64,000 nt of DNA from the NCBI GenBank assembly GCA_036171275.1, contig JAVHQT010000027.1, forward strand, positions 1 through 64,000, in the 5' to 3' direction. This DNA comes from PALSA-1006 sp036171275 (GTDB lineage: Bacteria; Pseudomonadota; Gammaproteobacteria; Burkholderiales; Gallionellaceae). Below, one piece after another: positions 7,323 through 16,595 of the stretch (the stretch's first letter is position 1; each line of letters starts with the position of its first letter). The position numbers and the translations under genes were made by a program. The notes under the pieces are model-generated. The model had not been told where the DNA came from and did no database searches. It was given only the letters and a program-made list of their open reading frames with translations.

Positions 7323-9101
7323 CTAAATCATCTCATCCACATTGATTTGCAACCACCATTCCAGTAGCGCCAAATGCCAAAGTTTGCTGCCTTGAATGCG
7401 CGTCAGGTGAGCTTCCGGGTCGGCTAAAAGTTTTTCGACAAAATCGCGCTGATACACGCCACGCTGAATACAGGCATCCGAATTTAAAATATCGCGCATT
7501 TTTTGCAGAAAATCACCGCGCACATATTTCAGTGCAGGGACGGGAAAATAACCTTTGGCACGATCAATCACCGCATCGGGAATAAGCCCTCGCGCGATGG
7601 CTTTAAGTGGAAATTTCCCGCCTTCTTTGAGCTTGAGAGACGGCGGCATTTTGGCAGCCAACTCCACTAATTCGTGATCAAGAAACGGCACGCGCGCTTC
7701 CAATCCCCATGCCATGGTCATGTTGTCCACCCTCTTCACGGGGTCGTCCACCATCAAACTGGTCACGTCTAAGCGCAACACCTGATCTAGAAACTCATCG
7801 GCATCGGGTTGCGATAATTGCGCCGCCACCCAATCGGACGTGACATCCGCCACCGCATACTGCTCAGTCACCATCTGCAGATATTCAGCATGTTCACGGT
7901 CAAAATAATGCGTGGAAAATTTTTCTAACGGCGTGCCTCCTGCGGCTTGCATACGCGGATACCAAAAATAACCACCGAATACTTCATCTGCGCCCTGCCC
8001 CGCCAGCACCACTTTGACTTTTTTGGCAACTTTTTCCCCTAACAAATAAAATGCCGTGGCATCGTAACTGGGCATCGGCTCAGACATTTGCGCGATGGCA
8101 TCGGGTAAATGGGTTAACACTTCGCTATTCGGCACAGCAAATTGGTGATGCGTGGTGTTGAAGTGATGGGCGACAAGATCGGAATAGGCAAATTCATCTG
8201 CCTGTTCACCTGCCACCGCCTCAAAACCGATGGAAAAGGTATTCAGATTTTCTACGTGATTCGCCAACAAGCCAACTAATAAACTGGAATCTAGTCCTCC
8301 CGAAAGCAGTACGCCGACCGGAACATCAGATGCTAAGCGATGCCGTTCTACCGCCCGCTTTAAAACGTTACGAGTGGCGGCGAGCCAATCATCTTCGCTT
8401 AAAATTTGTTCTGGACGCGCGGCATTCAGTTGCCAATAACGCTGCAATTTAACTTCCCCAGTCACTGAAAATGTCATGCAATGCGCTGGCGGGAGTTTCT
8501 TAACTCCCGCCAAAATGGTACGCGGCGCAGGCACCACGCTGTGTAACGTAAAATGATGGTGCAGCGCCACCGGATCAAGCGTGGTATCCACATCGCCGCT
8601 GGCCAGCAAAGCTTGCAAGGTGGAGGCAAATCGTAAGCGCGCACCGTCGAGCGAATAATACAAAGGTTTGATGCCCAAGCGATCCCGGGCGAGGAACAAG
8701 GTTTTGTCGCGTAAGTTCCAGATTGCGAAAGCAAACATCCCATAAAAGCGGTTTAGGCAATGTTCACCCCAAGCGTGATATGCCTTCAGAATCACTTCGC
8801 TATCACCTTCGGAGAAAAAATCGTAACCGAGCTCAATTAGTTCGGTGCGAAGGGCTTGGAAATTGTAGATCGTGCCGTTGAATACCAGCGCCAATTGCAG
8901 GGCAGAATCCAACATCGGCTGATCGGCGTGTGCAGACAAATCAATAATAGCCAAGCGCCGATGGCCGAATGCCAGCGCACCGTCGTGATAAAAACCTTGG
9001 TGATCGGGTCCTCGTCGCGCTAGCCGTTCGGTCATGCGCCGCAATGCGGCGTCATCGGGATTGGTTTGGTCAAATCGTAATTCACCGCATAAACCGCACA
9101 T
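7323..9101 (-). CDS. asnB: Asparagine synthase-family amidotransferase, probably N-acetylglutaminylglutamine amidotransferase
   Basis: The 592-residue protein has an N-terminal class II glutaminase domain starting MCGLCGELRF, with nucleophile Cys2. A C-terminal ATP-pyrophosphatase synthase domain carries the P-loop VGVLLSGGLDSSLLVGLL and the acceptor-side motif LAGQGADEVFGGY. The opening CGELRF, the segment HSVVPAPRTILAGVKKLPPA and the overall length resemble the N-acetylglutaminylglutamine amide (osmolyte) amidotransferases more than asparagine-making AsnB. That is from memory of family sequences. The ngg synthetase partner is not present nearby. It starts 14 bases after hppA, with AGGAA before the ATG, so it is probably the last gene of the carbon operon. 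Confidence 0.85.
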   Translation of the reverse strand: MCGLCGELRFDQTNPDDAALRRMTERLARRGPDHQGFYHDGALAFGHRRLAIIDLSAHADQPMLDSALQLALVFNGTIYNFQALRTELIELGYDFFSEGDSEVILKAYHAWGEHCLNRFYGMFAFAIWNLRDKTLFLARDRLGIKPLYYSLDGARLRFASTLQALLASGDVDTTLDPVALHHHFTLHSVVPAPRTILAGVKKLPPAHCMTFSVTGEVKLQRYWQLNAARPEQILSEDDWLAATRNVLKRAVERHRLASDVPVGVLLSGGLDSSLLVGLLANHVENLNTFSIGFEAVAGEQADEFAYSDLVAHHFNTTHHQFAVPNSEVLTHLPDAIAQMSEPMPSYDATAFYLLGEKVAKKVKVVLAGQGADEVFGGYFWYPRMQAAGGTPLEKFSTHYFDREHAEYLQMVTEQYAVADVTSDWVAAQLSQPDADEFLDQVLRLDVTSLMVDDPVKRVDNMTMAWGLEARVPFLDHELVELAAKMPPSLKLKEGGKFPLKAIARGLIPDAVIDRAKGYFPVPALKYVRGDFLQKMRDILNSDACIQRGVYQRDFVEKLLADPEAHLTRIQGSKLWHLALLEWWLQINVDEMI

Positions 9102-9115
9102 CGTTGATTCCTGTT

Positions 9116-11146
9116 TTACAATAAAGGCACAATCAGCAGAGCAACTATATTAATGATTTTAATCAAAGGGTTAACGGCTGGTCCAGCGGTATCTTTGTAC
9201 GGATCACCCACCGTGTCACCGGTCACAGATGCTTTGTGCGCTTCCGAGCCTTTGCCACCGAAATGCCCTTCTTCAATATATTTTTTCGCATTATCCCAAG
9301 CACCGCCGCCTGTCGTCATGGATATCGCCACAAAAATGCCGGTAATAATCGTTCCAACTAGCACACCGCCCAAGGCTTTCGGCCCTAGGGTCAGCCCAAC
9401 AATAATCGGCACGAAAACCGGCAGCAACGAAGGAATCAGCATTTCTTTGATTGCCGATTGCGTCAACATATCCACCGCTTTGGAATAATCTGGCTTGGCG
9501 GTGCCTTGCATAATGCCGGGAATTTCTTTGAACTGGCGGCGCACTTCGATGACCACTGAACCCGCCGCGCGCCCCACTGCTTCCATGCCCATAGCGGCAA
9601 ATAAATACGGCACTAAACCGCCGATGAACAGACCGATAATCACCGTATGGTCAGACAAATCGAATAAGGTTGAATGCCCTAAGTGCGTTTCTAACGCATG
9701 GGTGTAATCGGCAAATAACACCAGCGCCGCCAAGCCGGCCGAACCAATCGCATAGCCTTTCGTCACCGCTTTTGTCGTATTGCCAACCGCATCCAAAGGG
9801 TCGGTTATATTGCGAATTTCTTCCGGCAAACCAGACATTTCTGCGATGCCGCCGGCGTTATCGGTAATCGGGCCGTAAGCATCTAGCGCCACAATTATGC
9901 CGGTCATCGACAACATCGACGTGGCGGCAATGGCGATGCCATATAGCCCTGCCAGCTCGTAAGCGCCGTAAATACTGGCGCATACCACCAACACAGGTGC
10001 CGCTGTCGCTTTCATGGAAATGCCCAAGCCGGCAATAATATTGGTGCCGTGTCCAGTGGTTGAGGCTTCAGCAATGTACCGAACTGGGGCATATTCGGTC
10101 GCGGTGTAATACTCGGTAATCACCACCATCGCCGCAGTCAACACCAAACCGATCACCGCTGAACCGTATATAGCGCTGACGCTGTAACTGCCGTTATCGC
10201 TCATCAACCAAGTGGTAATCGGGTAGAACGCTACTAAAGCCAGCCCCCCCGCCACCGCCAAACCGCGATACAGCGCGTTCATAATTTTGCCACCTTCGCG
10301 AGTGCTAACAAAGAAGCTACCCACGATGGAAGCGATGATTGAAAATCCACCCAACGCCAGCGGATAAATCACGGCATTCGGTCCGGCATGCGTCATCAGC
10401 ATTCCGCCCAACAACATCGTGGCAATAATCGTCACCGCGTAGGTTTCAAATAAATCGGCCGCCATGCCCGCGCAATCGCCGACGTTATCTCCAACGTTAT
10501 CGGCAATCACTGCTGGGTTACGCGGGTCATCTTCGGGAATGCCGGCTTCGACTTTACCCACCAAATCTGCACCGACGTCTGCACCTTTGGTGAAAATACC
10601 GCCACCAAGCCGCGCGAAAATCGAAATCAGCGAACCACCAAAACCCAACCCAATCAAGGGCTCTAAAATTTCAGTGGTGCTGGCACCGGCAGGGGCGTTT
10701 GCCGCTAGAAAGGCGTAATAACCTGCCACCCCGAACAAGCCCAAACCGACCACCAACATCCCAGTAATCGCCCCGCCTTTAAAAGCGACGTTCAGCGCTG
10801 CATTCAGCCCGTTATGCGCCGCCTGTGCGGTGCGTACATTTGCGCGCACCGAGACATTCATGCCAATGTAGCCGGCCGCACCAGACAGCAGCGCGCCGAT
10901 TAAAAAGCCAAAGGCCGTTTTCCAAGACAATGCCAAGCCAATGGCCAAAAACAGCAAGGCGCCCACATAAGCAATCGTGGTGTACTGTCGGTTTAAATAC
11001 GCAGTCGCCCCTTCTTGAATCGCCGCTGCAATACTGCGCATTTTGTCATTACCGGTTGGTAGCCCAATAATCCAGCGAATCGACAATGCCCCATACACAA
11101 TTGCAATCACCGCGCACAACAAGGTAAAGATTAGACCGGCTGACAT
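9116..11146 (-). CDS. hppA: Membrane-bound proton-translocating pyrophosphatase
   Basis: Hydrolyses cytoplasmic PPi to pump protons, or can run in reverse to make PPi. The 676-residue protein has about 16 predicted membrane helices. The substrate-binding loop DVGADLVGKVEAGIPEDDPR and the following ADNVGDNVGDCAGMAADLFE are intact. The segment GNTTKAVTKGYA has lysine at the position that separates K+-independent (Lys) from K+-dependent (Ala) enzymes, so a K+-independent H+ pump is predicted. It follows pfp closely (87 bp), a pairing known from methanotrophs and nitrifiers. AGGAG precedes the ATG. Confidence 0.96.
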   Translation of the reverse strand: MSAGLIFTLLCAVIAIVYGALSIRWIIGLPTGNDKMRSIAAAIQEGATAYLNRQYTTIAYVGALLFLAIGLALSWKTAFGFLIGALLSGAAGYIGMNVSVRANVRTAQAAHNGLNAALNVAFKGGAITGMLVVGLGLFGVAGYYAFLAANAPAGASTTEILEPLIGLGFGGSLISIFARLGGGIFTKGADVGADLVGKVEAGIPEDDPRNPAVIADNVGDNVGDCAGMAADLFETYAVTIIATMLLGGMLMTHAGPNAVIYPLALGGFSIIASIVGSFFVSTREGGKIMNALYRGLAVAGGLALVAFYPITTWLMSDNGSYSVSAIYGSAVIGLVLTAAMVVITEYYTATEYAPVRYIAEASTTGHGTNIIAGLGISMKATAAPVLVVCASIYGAYELAGLYGIAIAATSMLSMTGIIVALDAYGPITDNAGGIAEMSGLPEEIRNITDPLDAVGNTTKAVTKGYAIGSAGLAALVLFADYTHALETHLGHSTLFDLSDHTVIIGLFIGGLVPYLFAAMGMEAVGRAAGSVVIEVRRQFKEIPGIMQGTAKPDYSKAVDMLTQSAIKEMLIPSLLPVFVPIIVGLTLGPKALGGVLVGTIITGIFVAISMTTGGGAWDNAKKYIEEGHFGGKGSEAHKASVTGDTVGDPYKDTAGPAVNPLIKIINIVALLIVPLL

Positions 11147-11233
11147 GGCGCTCTCCTTAAGTCAATTTTTTTAGCGGACGAAATTGTAACTCATTGATTA
11201 TATTGATAATTATATATTTTCGTCCGTCCGTGT

Positions 11234-12493
11234 TTAGAGTTTAAATTCCCCTAATATTTTAGTAACTGCCTCATTTTTCAACTGCACATACTGCGGCAGC
11301 CCATTTTTGAACGGCGGATAGTCTTCGCCAGCAATCAGTGGCTCAAGGTAGGTGCGGCACGCAGTGGTAATTCCAAAACCGTCTTCGCTAATAAAGTTGC
11401 GCGGCATCATTTTTTCGATGTTAGCCACTTCGCTTAAGGGTGCAACGCCAATTTGCCATCGATATGGCTGCTCTGAAATCCGTTCAACCGTTGGCATCAC
11501 CGCATTTTTGCCCGCCAAGGCTAATTCAACCGCTTTTTGCCCCAAGGCATAGGCTTGCTCAACGTCAGTTTTGGAAGCGATATGTCGTGCGGCGCGTTGC
11601 AAATAATCCGCCACTGCCCAGTGGAATTTGTAACCAAGCGCTTCTTTCACCATATTGGCGATCACAGGTGCTGCACCACCTAACTGCGCGTGTCCAAAGG
11701 CATCGCGCACGCCTTGATCCGATAAGAATTTACCATCTTCGCCGTGCACACCTTCAGATACGACCACTGAGCAATAGCCATATTTTTTAACCATCGCATC
11801 GACTTTGGCAAGGAAATTTGCTTGATTAAAGTCAATTTCAGGAAACAAAATTACAATCGGCAAATCGCAATTTTCATCTGCTGCCAGACCGCCTGCGGCG
11901 GCAATCCATCCGGCATGCCGCCCCATCACTTCCATCACAAATACTTTAGTTGAGGTTTTGCACATTGAAGCCACGTCGAAACTGGCTTCGCGCATCGACA
12001 CCGCCACGTATTTCGCCACCGAGCCAAAACCTGGGCAGCAATCAGTAATCGGTAAATCGTTATCCACGGTTTTCGGTACGTGAATCGCCTGTAGCGGATA
12101 GCCCATTCTCTCGGACAATTGCGATACTTTCAGGCAAGTATCTGCTGAATCGCCGCCGCCGTTGTAAAAGAAATATCCAATGTTATGAGCCTTAAAAACT
12201 TCAATCAGCCGTTGGTATTGCAGCTTGTTTTCTTCTAAGCCTTTGAGTTTAAAACGGCAGGAACCAAACGCGCCGGAAGGCGTGTGGCGCAATGCGGCAA
12301 TGTCTTCTGCTGTTTCAATTGAAGTGTCAATTAGATCTTCAGTGAGCGCACCAATGATGCCATTTCGCCCAGCGTAAACTGTGCCGATTTCGGCTGGATG
12401 CTGACGGGCAGCTTCAATCACACCGGAAGCGGAAGCATTGATAACGGCAGTCACGCCACCGGATTGAGCATAAAACGCATTTTTCTGAGCCAT
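11234..12493 (-). CDS. pfp: Pyrophosphate-dependent 6-phosphofructokinase
   Basis: Reversible phosphorylation of fructose 6-phosphate with PPi in place of ATP. The 419-residue protein has the family glycine loop YNGGGDSADTCLKVSQLS and the catalytic segment PKTVDNDL. The lysine before TVDND, together with the altered nucleotide loop, indicates use of PPi. MGRHAGWIAA and the segment around PRNFIS are also conserved. It lies between fba and hppA on the same strand, so the PPi product or substrate can be balanced by the proton-pumping pyrophosphatase. ATP-type activity is unlikely but needs assay. Confidence 0.92.
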   Translation of the reverse strand: MAQKNAFYAQSGGVTAVINASASGVIEAARQHPAEIGTVYAGRNGIIGALTEDLIDTSIETAEDIAALRHTPSGAFGSCRFKLKGLEENKLQYQRLIEVFKAHNIGYFFYNGGGDSADTCLKVSQLSERMGYPLQAIHVPKTVDNDLPITDCCPGFGSVAKYVAVSMREASFDVASMCKTSTKVFVMEVMGRHAGWIAAAGGLAADENCDLPIVILFPEIDFNQANFLAKVDAMVKKYGYCSVVVSEGVHGEDGKFLSDQGVRDAFGHAQLGGAAPVIANMVKEALGYKFHWAVADYLQRAARHIASKTDVEQAYALGQKAVELALAGKNAVMPTVERISEQPYRWQIGVAPLSEVANIEKMMPRNFISEDGFGITTACRTYLEPLIAGEDYPPFKNGLPQYVQLKNEAVTKILGEFKL

Positions 12494-12687
12494 GAAAATT
12501 CCTTAGAAATTGAATAAAAGAATGAAAGTTTGAGTGGCGCGCATCTTACGCTTTTTTGGCCAAGTCCAAAATATGCAGTCATTTCGATTGACTCAAGGAC
12601 TGGTTGCAAACTTGTTGAATTTAGGGAGCCACCGCATACTGACAGAGTGAATCCAGCTTTATTTTCATTTTGTCACCGTATAAATAG

Positions 12688-12711
12688 CAAAGCGACCCAG
12701 AGGTCGCCTTG
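12688..12711 (-). terminator. Probable terminator after fba
   Basis: On the minus strand a 6-bp GC-rich stem (GCGACC / GGTCGC) with a four-base loop, extended by A-T pairs, ends in TTTGC about 25 bases after the fba stop codon. The T-run is short, so termination may be partial, letting pfp and hppA be read through or from their own promoter in the 243-bp gap. Confidence 0.6.
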
Positions 12712-12736
12712 TTTTGCAGAACGAATTTACAAGAAA

Positions 12737-13801
12737 TTACTTGATAATTGCGTTCAATTCACCCTTGGAATAGCGGTTCGCCATGGCTTCGAGCGAAATC
12801 GGTTTGATCTTGCCCGCTTGACCAGCAGAACCAAATGCCTCGTAGCGCGATTTACAAACGGCTTTCATTGCGGTGGTAGTGGCTGCCAAAAATTTACGCG
12901 GATCAAAATCTTTCGGATTTTGTGCCAAGTAGCGGCGTGTCGCCCCTGTGGATGCCATCCGCAAGTCAGTGTCAATATTAACTTTACGAACACCGTGCTT
13001 GATACCTTCGACGATTTCCTCAACAGGCACACCATAAGTCTGCGGCATTGCTCCGCCAAACTCGTTGATAATTTTTAGCCATTCTTGTTCTACTGAAGAA
13101 GATCCGTGCATGACCAAGTGTGTATTAGGGATGCGTGCGTGAATTTCTTTGATACGGCTGATCGCCAGCGTGTCGCCTGTGGGCGGTTTTGTGAATTTGT
13201 ATGCACCGTGGGAGGTTCCGATCGCAATTGCTAAGGCATCTACTTGGGTTAATTTTACAAATTCAGCCGCTTCGTCTGGGTCAGTCAACAGTTGATCGTG
13301 GCTCAATACTCCTTCTGCGCCATGACCGTCTTCTTTTTCACCGTGACCGGATTCCAGCGAACCCAAACAGCCTAATTCACCTTCAACTGAGACGCCCACT
13401 GCATGCGACATTTCGGCAACGCGGCGAGAAATATCCACGTTGTACTGAAAGGAGGCAGGTGTTTTGCCGTCGGTCATCAATGAACCGTCCATCATGACGC
13501 TGGAAAAGCCAGAGCGAATGGCGTTGATACAAACGGATTCGGATGCGCCGTGATCTTGGTGCATAACAACTGGAATGTGCGGATACATTTCAACCGCAGC
13601 TTCGATTAGATGACGCAAAAAAGGCTCGCCGGCATATTTACGTGCGCCAGCGGAACCTTGCATAATCACGGGGCTGTTACATTCATCAGCTGCTTCCATA
13701 ATGGCTTTAACTTGTTCCAAATTATTCACATTGAACGCTGGCAAGCCATAGCTATGCTCTGCTGCGTGGTCTAATAGTTGACGCAATGATACGAGTGCCA
13801 T
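12737..13801 (-). CDS. fba: Class II fructose-bisphosphate aldolase
   Basis: Zn-dependent cleavage or formation of fructose 1,6-bisphosphate (and sedoheptulose 1,7-bisphosphate in Calvin-cycle organisms). The 354-residue protein matches the class II type B length. Zn ligands appear in VVMHQDHGAS and in the later LVMHGSSSV, and the phosphate-binding segment VRKVNIDTDLRMA is intact. A strong GAGGAG precedes the ATG. The leader also holds an exact 12-bp tandem duplication (GTTAAACAAAAA, 13819-13842). It follows pyk in the operon after 79 bp. Confidence 0.96.
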   Translation of the reverse strand: MALVSLRQLLDHAAEHSYGLPAFNVNNLEQVKAIMEAADECNSPVIMQGSAGARKYAGEPFLRHLIEAAVEMYPHIPVVMHQDHGASESVCINAIRSGFSSVMMDGSLMTDGKTPASFQYNVDISRRVAEMSHAVGVSVEGELGCLGSLESGHGEKEDGHGAEGVLSHDQLLTDPDEAAEFVKLTQVDALAIAIGTSHGAYKFTKPPTGDTLAISRIKEIHARIPNTHLVMHGSSSVEQEWLKIINEFGGAMPQTYGVPVEEIVEGIKHGVRKVNIDTDLRMASTGATRRYLAQNPKDFDPRKFLAATTTAMKAVCKSRYEAFGSAGQAGKIKPISLEAMANRYSKGELNAIIK

Positions 13802-13880
13802 ATTTTTCTCCTCACTTAGTTAAACAAAAAGTTAAACAAAAATTTTAATGCAAGTAATTGATTTTATTCAATAATTTTAA

Positions 13881-15311
13881 TTAATGATCGCCAATCCGTA
13901 CAATTTTCAGTGTATTGGTGTGACCACTTCGACCAACCGCCTCACCCATGGTCATTACAACTAAATCTCCCTGAACAACGTATCCCAAGCGCAATAGTTC
14001 GTTTTCAGCTTCTATCAAGGTGCCTGAAGGATCTTTTGAAAGCGGATGGAATTCAACTGGATGCACGCCACTGAACAAAGTAACTTTGCTCAACGTTCCT
14101 TTGGTGGGCGTCAATGCAAAGATGGGCGCACCTGCATGCACACGCGACATCCACAAGGCCGTTGAACCCGATTGTGTCAGCGCAACAATTGCCTTCACCT
14201 CAAAATGTGATGCCGCATATAAGGCAGACATTGCGATAGATTGGTCTAGCCTTGCGAACTTTTTGCCTTCTAATTCGCGCACATTTGAGCTGCTTTCAAG
14301 CTCTTTTTCTGCTTGGGTGCAGATACGATGCATCGCAGCAATCGTTTCAACAGGATATTCACCAACCGCTGTTTCCGCAGACAGCATGACCGCGTCGGTT
14401 CCATCCAATACGGCATTTGCTACATCGGACACTTCCGCACGTGTTGGAATGGGATTGGTAATCATCGATTCCATCATTTGCGTGGCGGTAATGACTAATT
14501 TATTTTGTGCCCTCGCTATCTTAATCATGCGTTTTTGCAGACCCGGCACCGCCGCATCGCCCACCTCAACTGACAAATCTCCGCGCGCCACCATAATCGC
14601 ATCGGACGCTTCGATGATTTCGGACAGCAACGGAATCGCTTCGGCGCGTTCGATTTTCGCCATCAGCAAACTTTTGCCACCGGCTGCTTGCATTAGCAAA
14701 CGCGCCAATTTCATATCATCCGCACAGCGCGGAAAAGAGACTGCTAAATAATCTGCTTCGATCAGCGCTGCTGTTTTGATATCTTCTTTGTCTTTTTCAG
14801 TCAAGGCTGGTGCCGTTAAGCCCCCGCCTTTGCGGTTGATACCTTTGTTGTTAGACAAAACACCACCACGCACCACACAACAAATAACTTCTGAATCTTT
14901 TACTTCGACCACATCAAATTCCAGCATTCCGTCGTTGAGCAGCAACACATCGCCGCGCACCACGTCATTAGGCAATTCCTTATAGTCCAGACCAACCCGT
15001 TCTTGGTTGCCTAAGTTTGGCCATTCGGCATCAAGAATGAATGTATCTCCTTGATTTAAAATGATTTTGTCATTTTCAAATTTTCGTACTCGAATTTTAG
15101 GTCCTTGTAGATCGGCCAAAATTCCGACTGTACGACCTGCCGCTGCGGCGGCTGAACGTACAATTTCTGCACGTTTCATGTGATCGGCAGCACTGCCATG
15201 GGAAAAGTTCATCCGCACGACGTCTACACCGGCACGGATAATTGCCTCGAGCGATGCTTGGTCGTTGGTTGCGGGTCCTAACGTTGCTACAATTTTTGTT
15301 CTGCGAAGCAT
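13881..15311 (-). CDS. pyk: Pyruvate kinase
   Basis: Converts phosphoenolpyruvate and ADP to pyruvate and ATP. The 476-residue protein begins LRRTKIVATLGPATND and has the active-site segment KIERAEAIPLLSEIIEASDAIMVARGDL, with the catalytic Lys and Mg-binding Glu/Asp. The substrate loop TATQMMESM follows. The C-terminal allosteric domain is complete. It sits directly downstream of pgk (14 bp between them), so it is almost certainly cotranscribed. Confidence 0.97.
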   Translation of the reverse strand: MLRRTKIVATLGPATNDQASLEAIIRAGVDVVRMNFSHGSAADHMKRAEIVRSAAAAAGRTVGILADLQGPKIRVRKFENDKIILNQGDTFILDAEWPNLGNQERVGLDYKELPNDVVRGDVLLLNDGMLEFDVVEVKDSEVICCVVRGGVLSNNKGINRKGGGLTAPALTEKDKEDIKTAALIEADYLAVSFPRCADDMKLARLLMQAAGGKSLLMAKIERAEAIPLLSEIIEASDAIMVARGDLSVEVGDAAVPGLQKRMIKIARAQNKLVITATQMMESMITNPIPTRAEVSDVANAVLDGTDAVMLSAETAVGEYPVETIAAMHRICTQAEKELESSSNVRELEGKKFARLDQSIAMSALYAASHFEVKAIVALTQSGSTALWMSRVHAGAPIFALTPTKGTLSKVTLFSGVHPVEFHPLSKDPSGTLIEAENELLRLGYVVQGDLVVMTMGEAVGRSGHTNTLKIVRIGDH

Positions 15312-15325
15312 GGATTTCCTATTCG

Positions 15326-16525
15326 TTATTTGTTTGCAGCTCGTTGTTCCAATATCTCAACTGCAGGCAAAGTTTTTCCTTCAAGAAACTCAAGGAATGC
15401 ACCACCGGCGGTAGAAATATAGGAGACTTTGTCATAAATGCCATACTTTTGAATCGCCGCAATAGTGTCGCCGCCGCCAGCCAGGGTAAAGGCTTGCGTA
15501 TTGGCAATTGCCATTGCGATGGTTTTAGTTCCATCACCAAATTGGTCATATTCAAATACGCCAACCGGTCCATTCCATACCACGGTGCCGGCCTTCATAA
15601 TGATGTCGGCAATCGCTTGGGCTGAATCAGGACCAATATCAAAAATCATTTCATCATCTGCAACGTCTTTTGCGTTCTTCAGAATCGCTGGCGTATTTTC
15701 GTTTCCTGGCAAGAAAGGCGCTGCAGTTCCAACAATGACATCGGTTGCAATTGGAATGGTAGCGCCGCGCTTGGTCATTTTTTCAATCAGTGCTTGCGCT
15801 GTGGGTACCAAATCGTTTTCGCACAATGATTTTCCAACGGGATATCCGGTTGCCTTCAGAAAAGTATTAGCAATTCCGCCACCAACCACTAGTTGTTCGC
15901 ATTTTTCAGACAGTGACTCCAAAACGGTTAATTTTGTGGAAACTTTTGAACCGCCAACAATTGCAACCATGGGCCGTGCTGGGTTGAGCAGGGCTTTACT
16001 CAATGCGGCTAATTCTTCGGTCAGCAAAATACCCGCAGCTGCAATCGGTGCAAATTTTGCCACGCCATGCGTTGAAGCCTCGGCGCGGTGGGCTGTGCCA
16101 AAGGCATCCATGACAAATACGTCGCATAAGGCTGCATATTTTTTGGAGGTTTCATCATTGGATTTTTTTTCGCCCTTGTTGAAGCGGCAGTTTTCCAACA
16201 AGACCAATTCGCCTTCAGCGACCTGAAATCCGCCATCTACCCAATCTTTAATTAGGCGGACAGGCTTGCCGAGCTTGCCTGAGATGCAATCAGCTACTGG
16301 CTTTAATGAGTTTTCTTCTGAATACACCCCTTCCTCTGGACGCCCCAGATGCGAAGTGACCATGACGCGCGCGCCCGCTTTCAGTGCTGCGTTAATGGTT
16401 GCCATAGACGCAGTGATTCGCGCATCGGAGGTGACTTTTCCATCTTTAACGGGAACATTTAAATCGGACCGGATCAGGACACGCTTACCTTTAAGATCCA
16501 GATCGGTCATTTTAATTACAGACAT
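15326..16525 (-). CDS. pgk: Phosphoglycerate kinase
   Basis: Reversible transfer of phosphate between 1,3-bisphosphoglycerate and ADP; used in the Calvin cycle and in glycolysis. The 399-residue protein begins MSVIKMTDLDLKGKRVLIR and has the substrate segment RSDLNVP, GGSKVSTKL and the nucleotide-loop GGGDTIAAI. A longer frame exists upstream, but it would cover the gap-pgk hairpin; AAAGGA just before this ATG fixes the start. It lies between gap and pyk. Confidence 0.96.
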   Translation of the reverse strand: MSVIKMTDLDLKGKRVLIRSDLNVPVKDGKVTSDARITASMATINAALKAGARVMVTSHLGRPEEGVYSEENSLKPVADCISGKLGKPVRLIKDWVDGGFQVAEGELVLLENCRFNKGEKKSNDETSKKYAALCDVFVMDAFGTAHRAEASTHGVAKFAPIAAAGILLTEELAALSKALLNPARPMVAIVGGSKVSTKLTVLESLSEKCEQLVVGGGIANTFLKATGYPVGKSLCENDLVPTAQALIEKMTKRGATIPIATDVIVGTAAPFLPGNENTPAILKNAKDVADDEMIFDIGPDSAQAIADIIMKAGTVVWNGPVGVFEYDQFGDGTKTIAMAIANTQAFTLAGGGDTIAAIQKYGIYDKVSYISTAGGAFLEFLEGKTLPAVEILEQRAANK

Positions 16526-16559
16526 GAATTTTTCCTTTCGAACACAGTTTAATAGTTGA

Positions 16560-16584
16560 AAGGGCTGGCATTTGGCCAGCCCTT
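16560..16584 (-). other. Intercistronic hairpin between gap and pgk
   Basis: A 10-bp perfect stem (AAGGGCTGGC / GCCAGCCCTT) with a five-base loop begins 12 bases after the gap stop codon on the minus strand. No U-run follows, so it fits an RNA-processing or 3'-end-stabilising element or a partial terminator better than a full terminator. Confidence 0.7.
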
Positions 16585-16595
16585 CTAGAGACATA

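Noticed and set aside
12530..13078. 182-codon plus-strand frame running from the pfp-fba gap into fba antisense
   Set aside because: Mostly complementary to fba; Cys/Arg/His-rich translation without any recognisable domain.
13819..13842. 12-bp tandem GTTAAACAAAAA in the fba leader as a regulator site
   Set aside because: Clear duplication, but low-complexity and without dyad symmetry; noted only in the fba entry.
14020..14751. 243-codon plus-strand frame opposite pyk
   Set aside because: Antisense shadow of a clearly conserved pyruvate kinase; no independent family signature.
15465..16226. 253-codon plus-strand frame opposite pgk
   Set aside because: Antisense shadow of phosphoglycerate kinase, with low-complexity Ser/Pro-rich translation.
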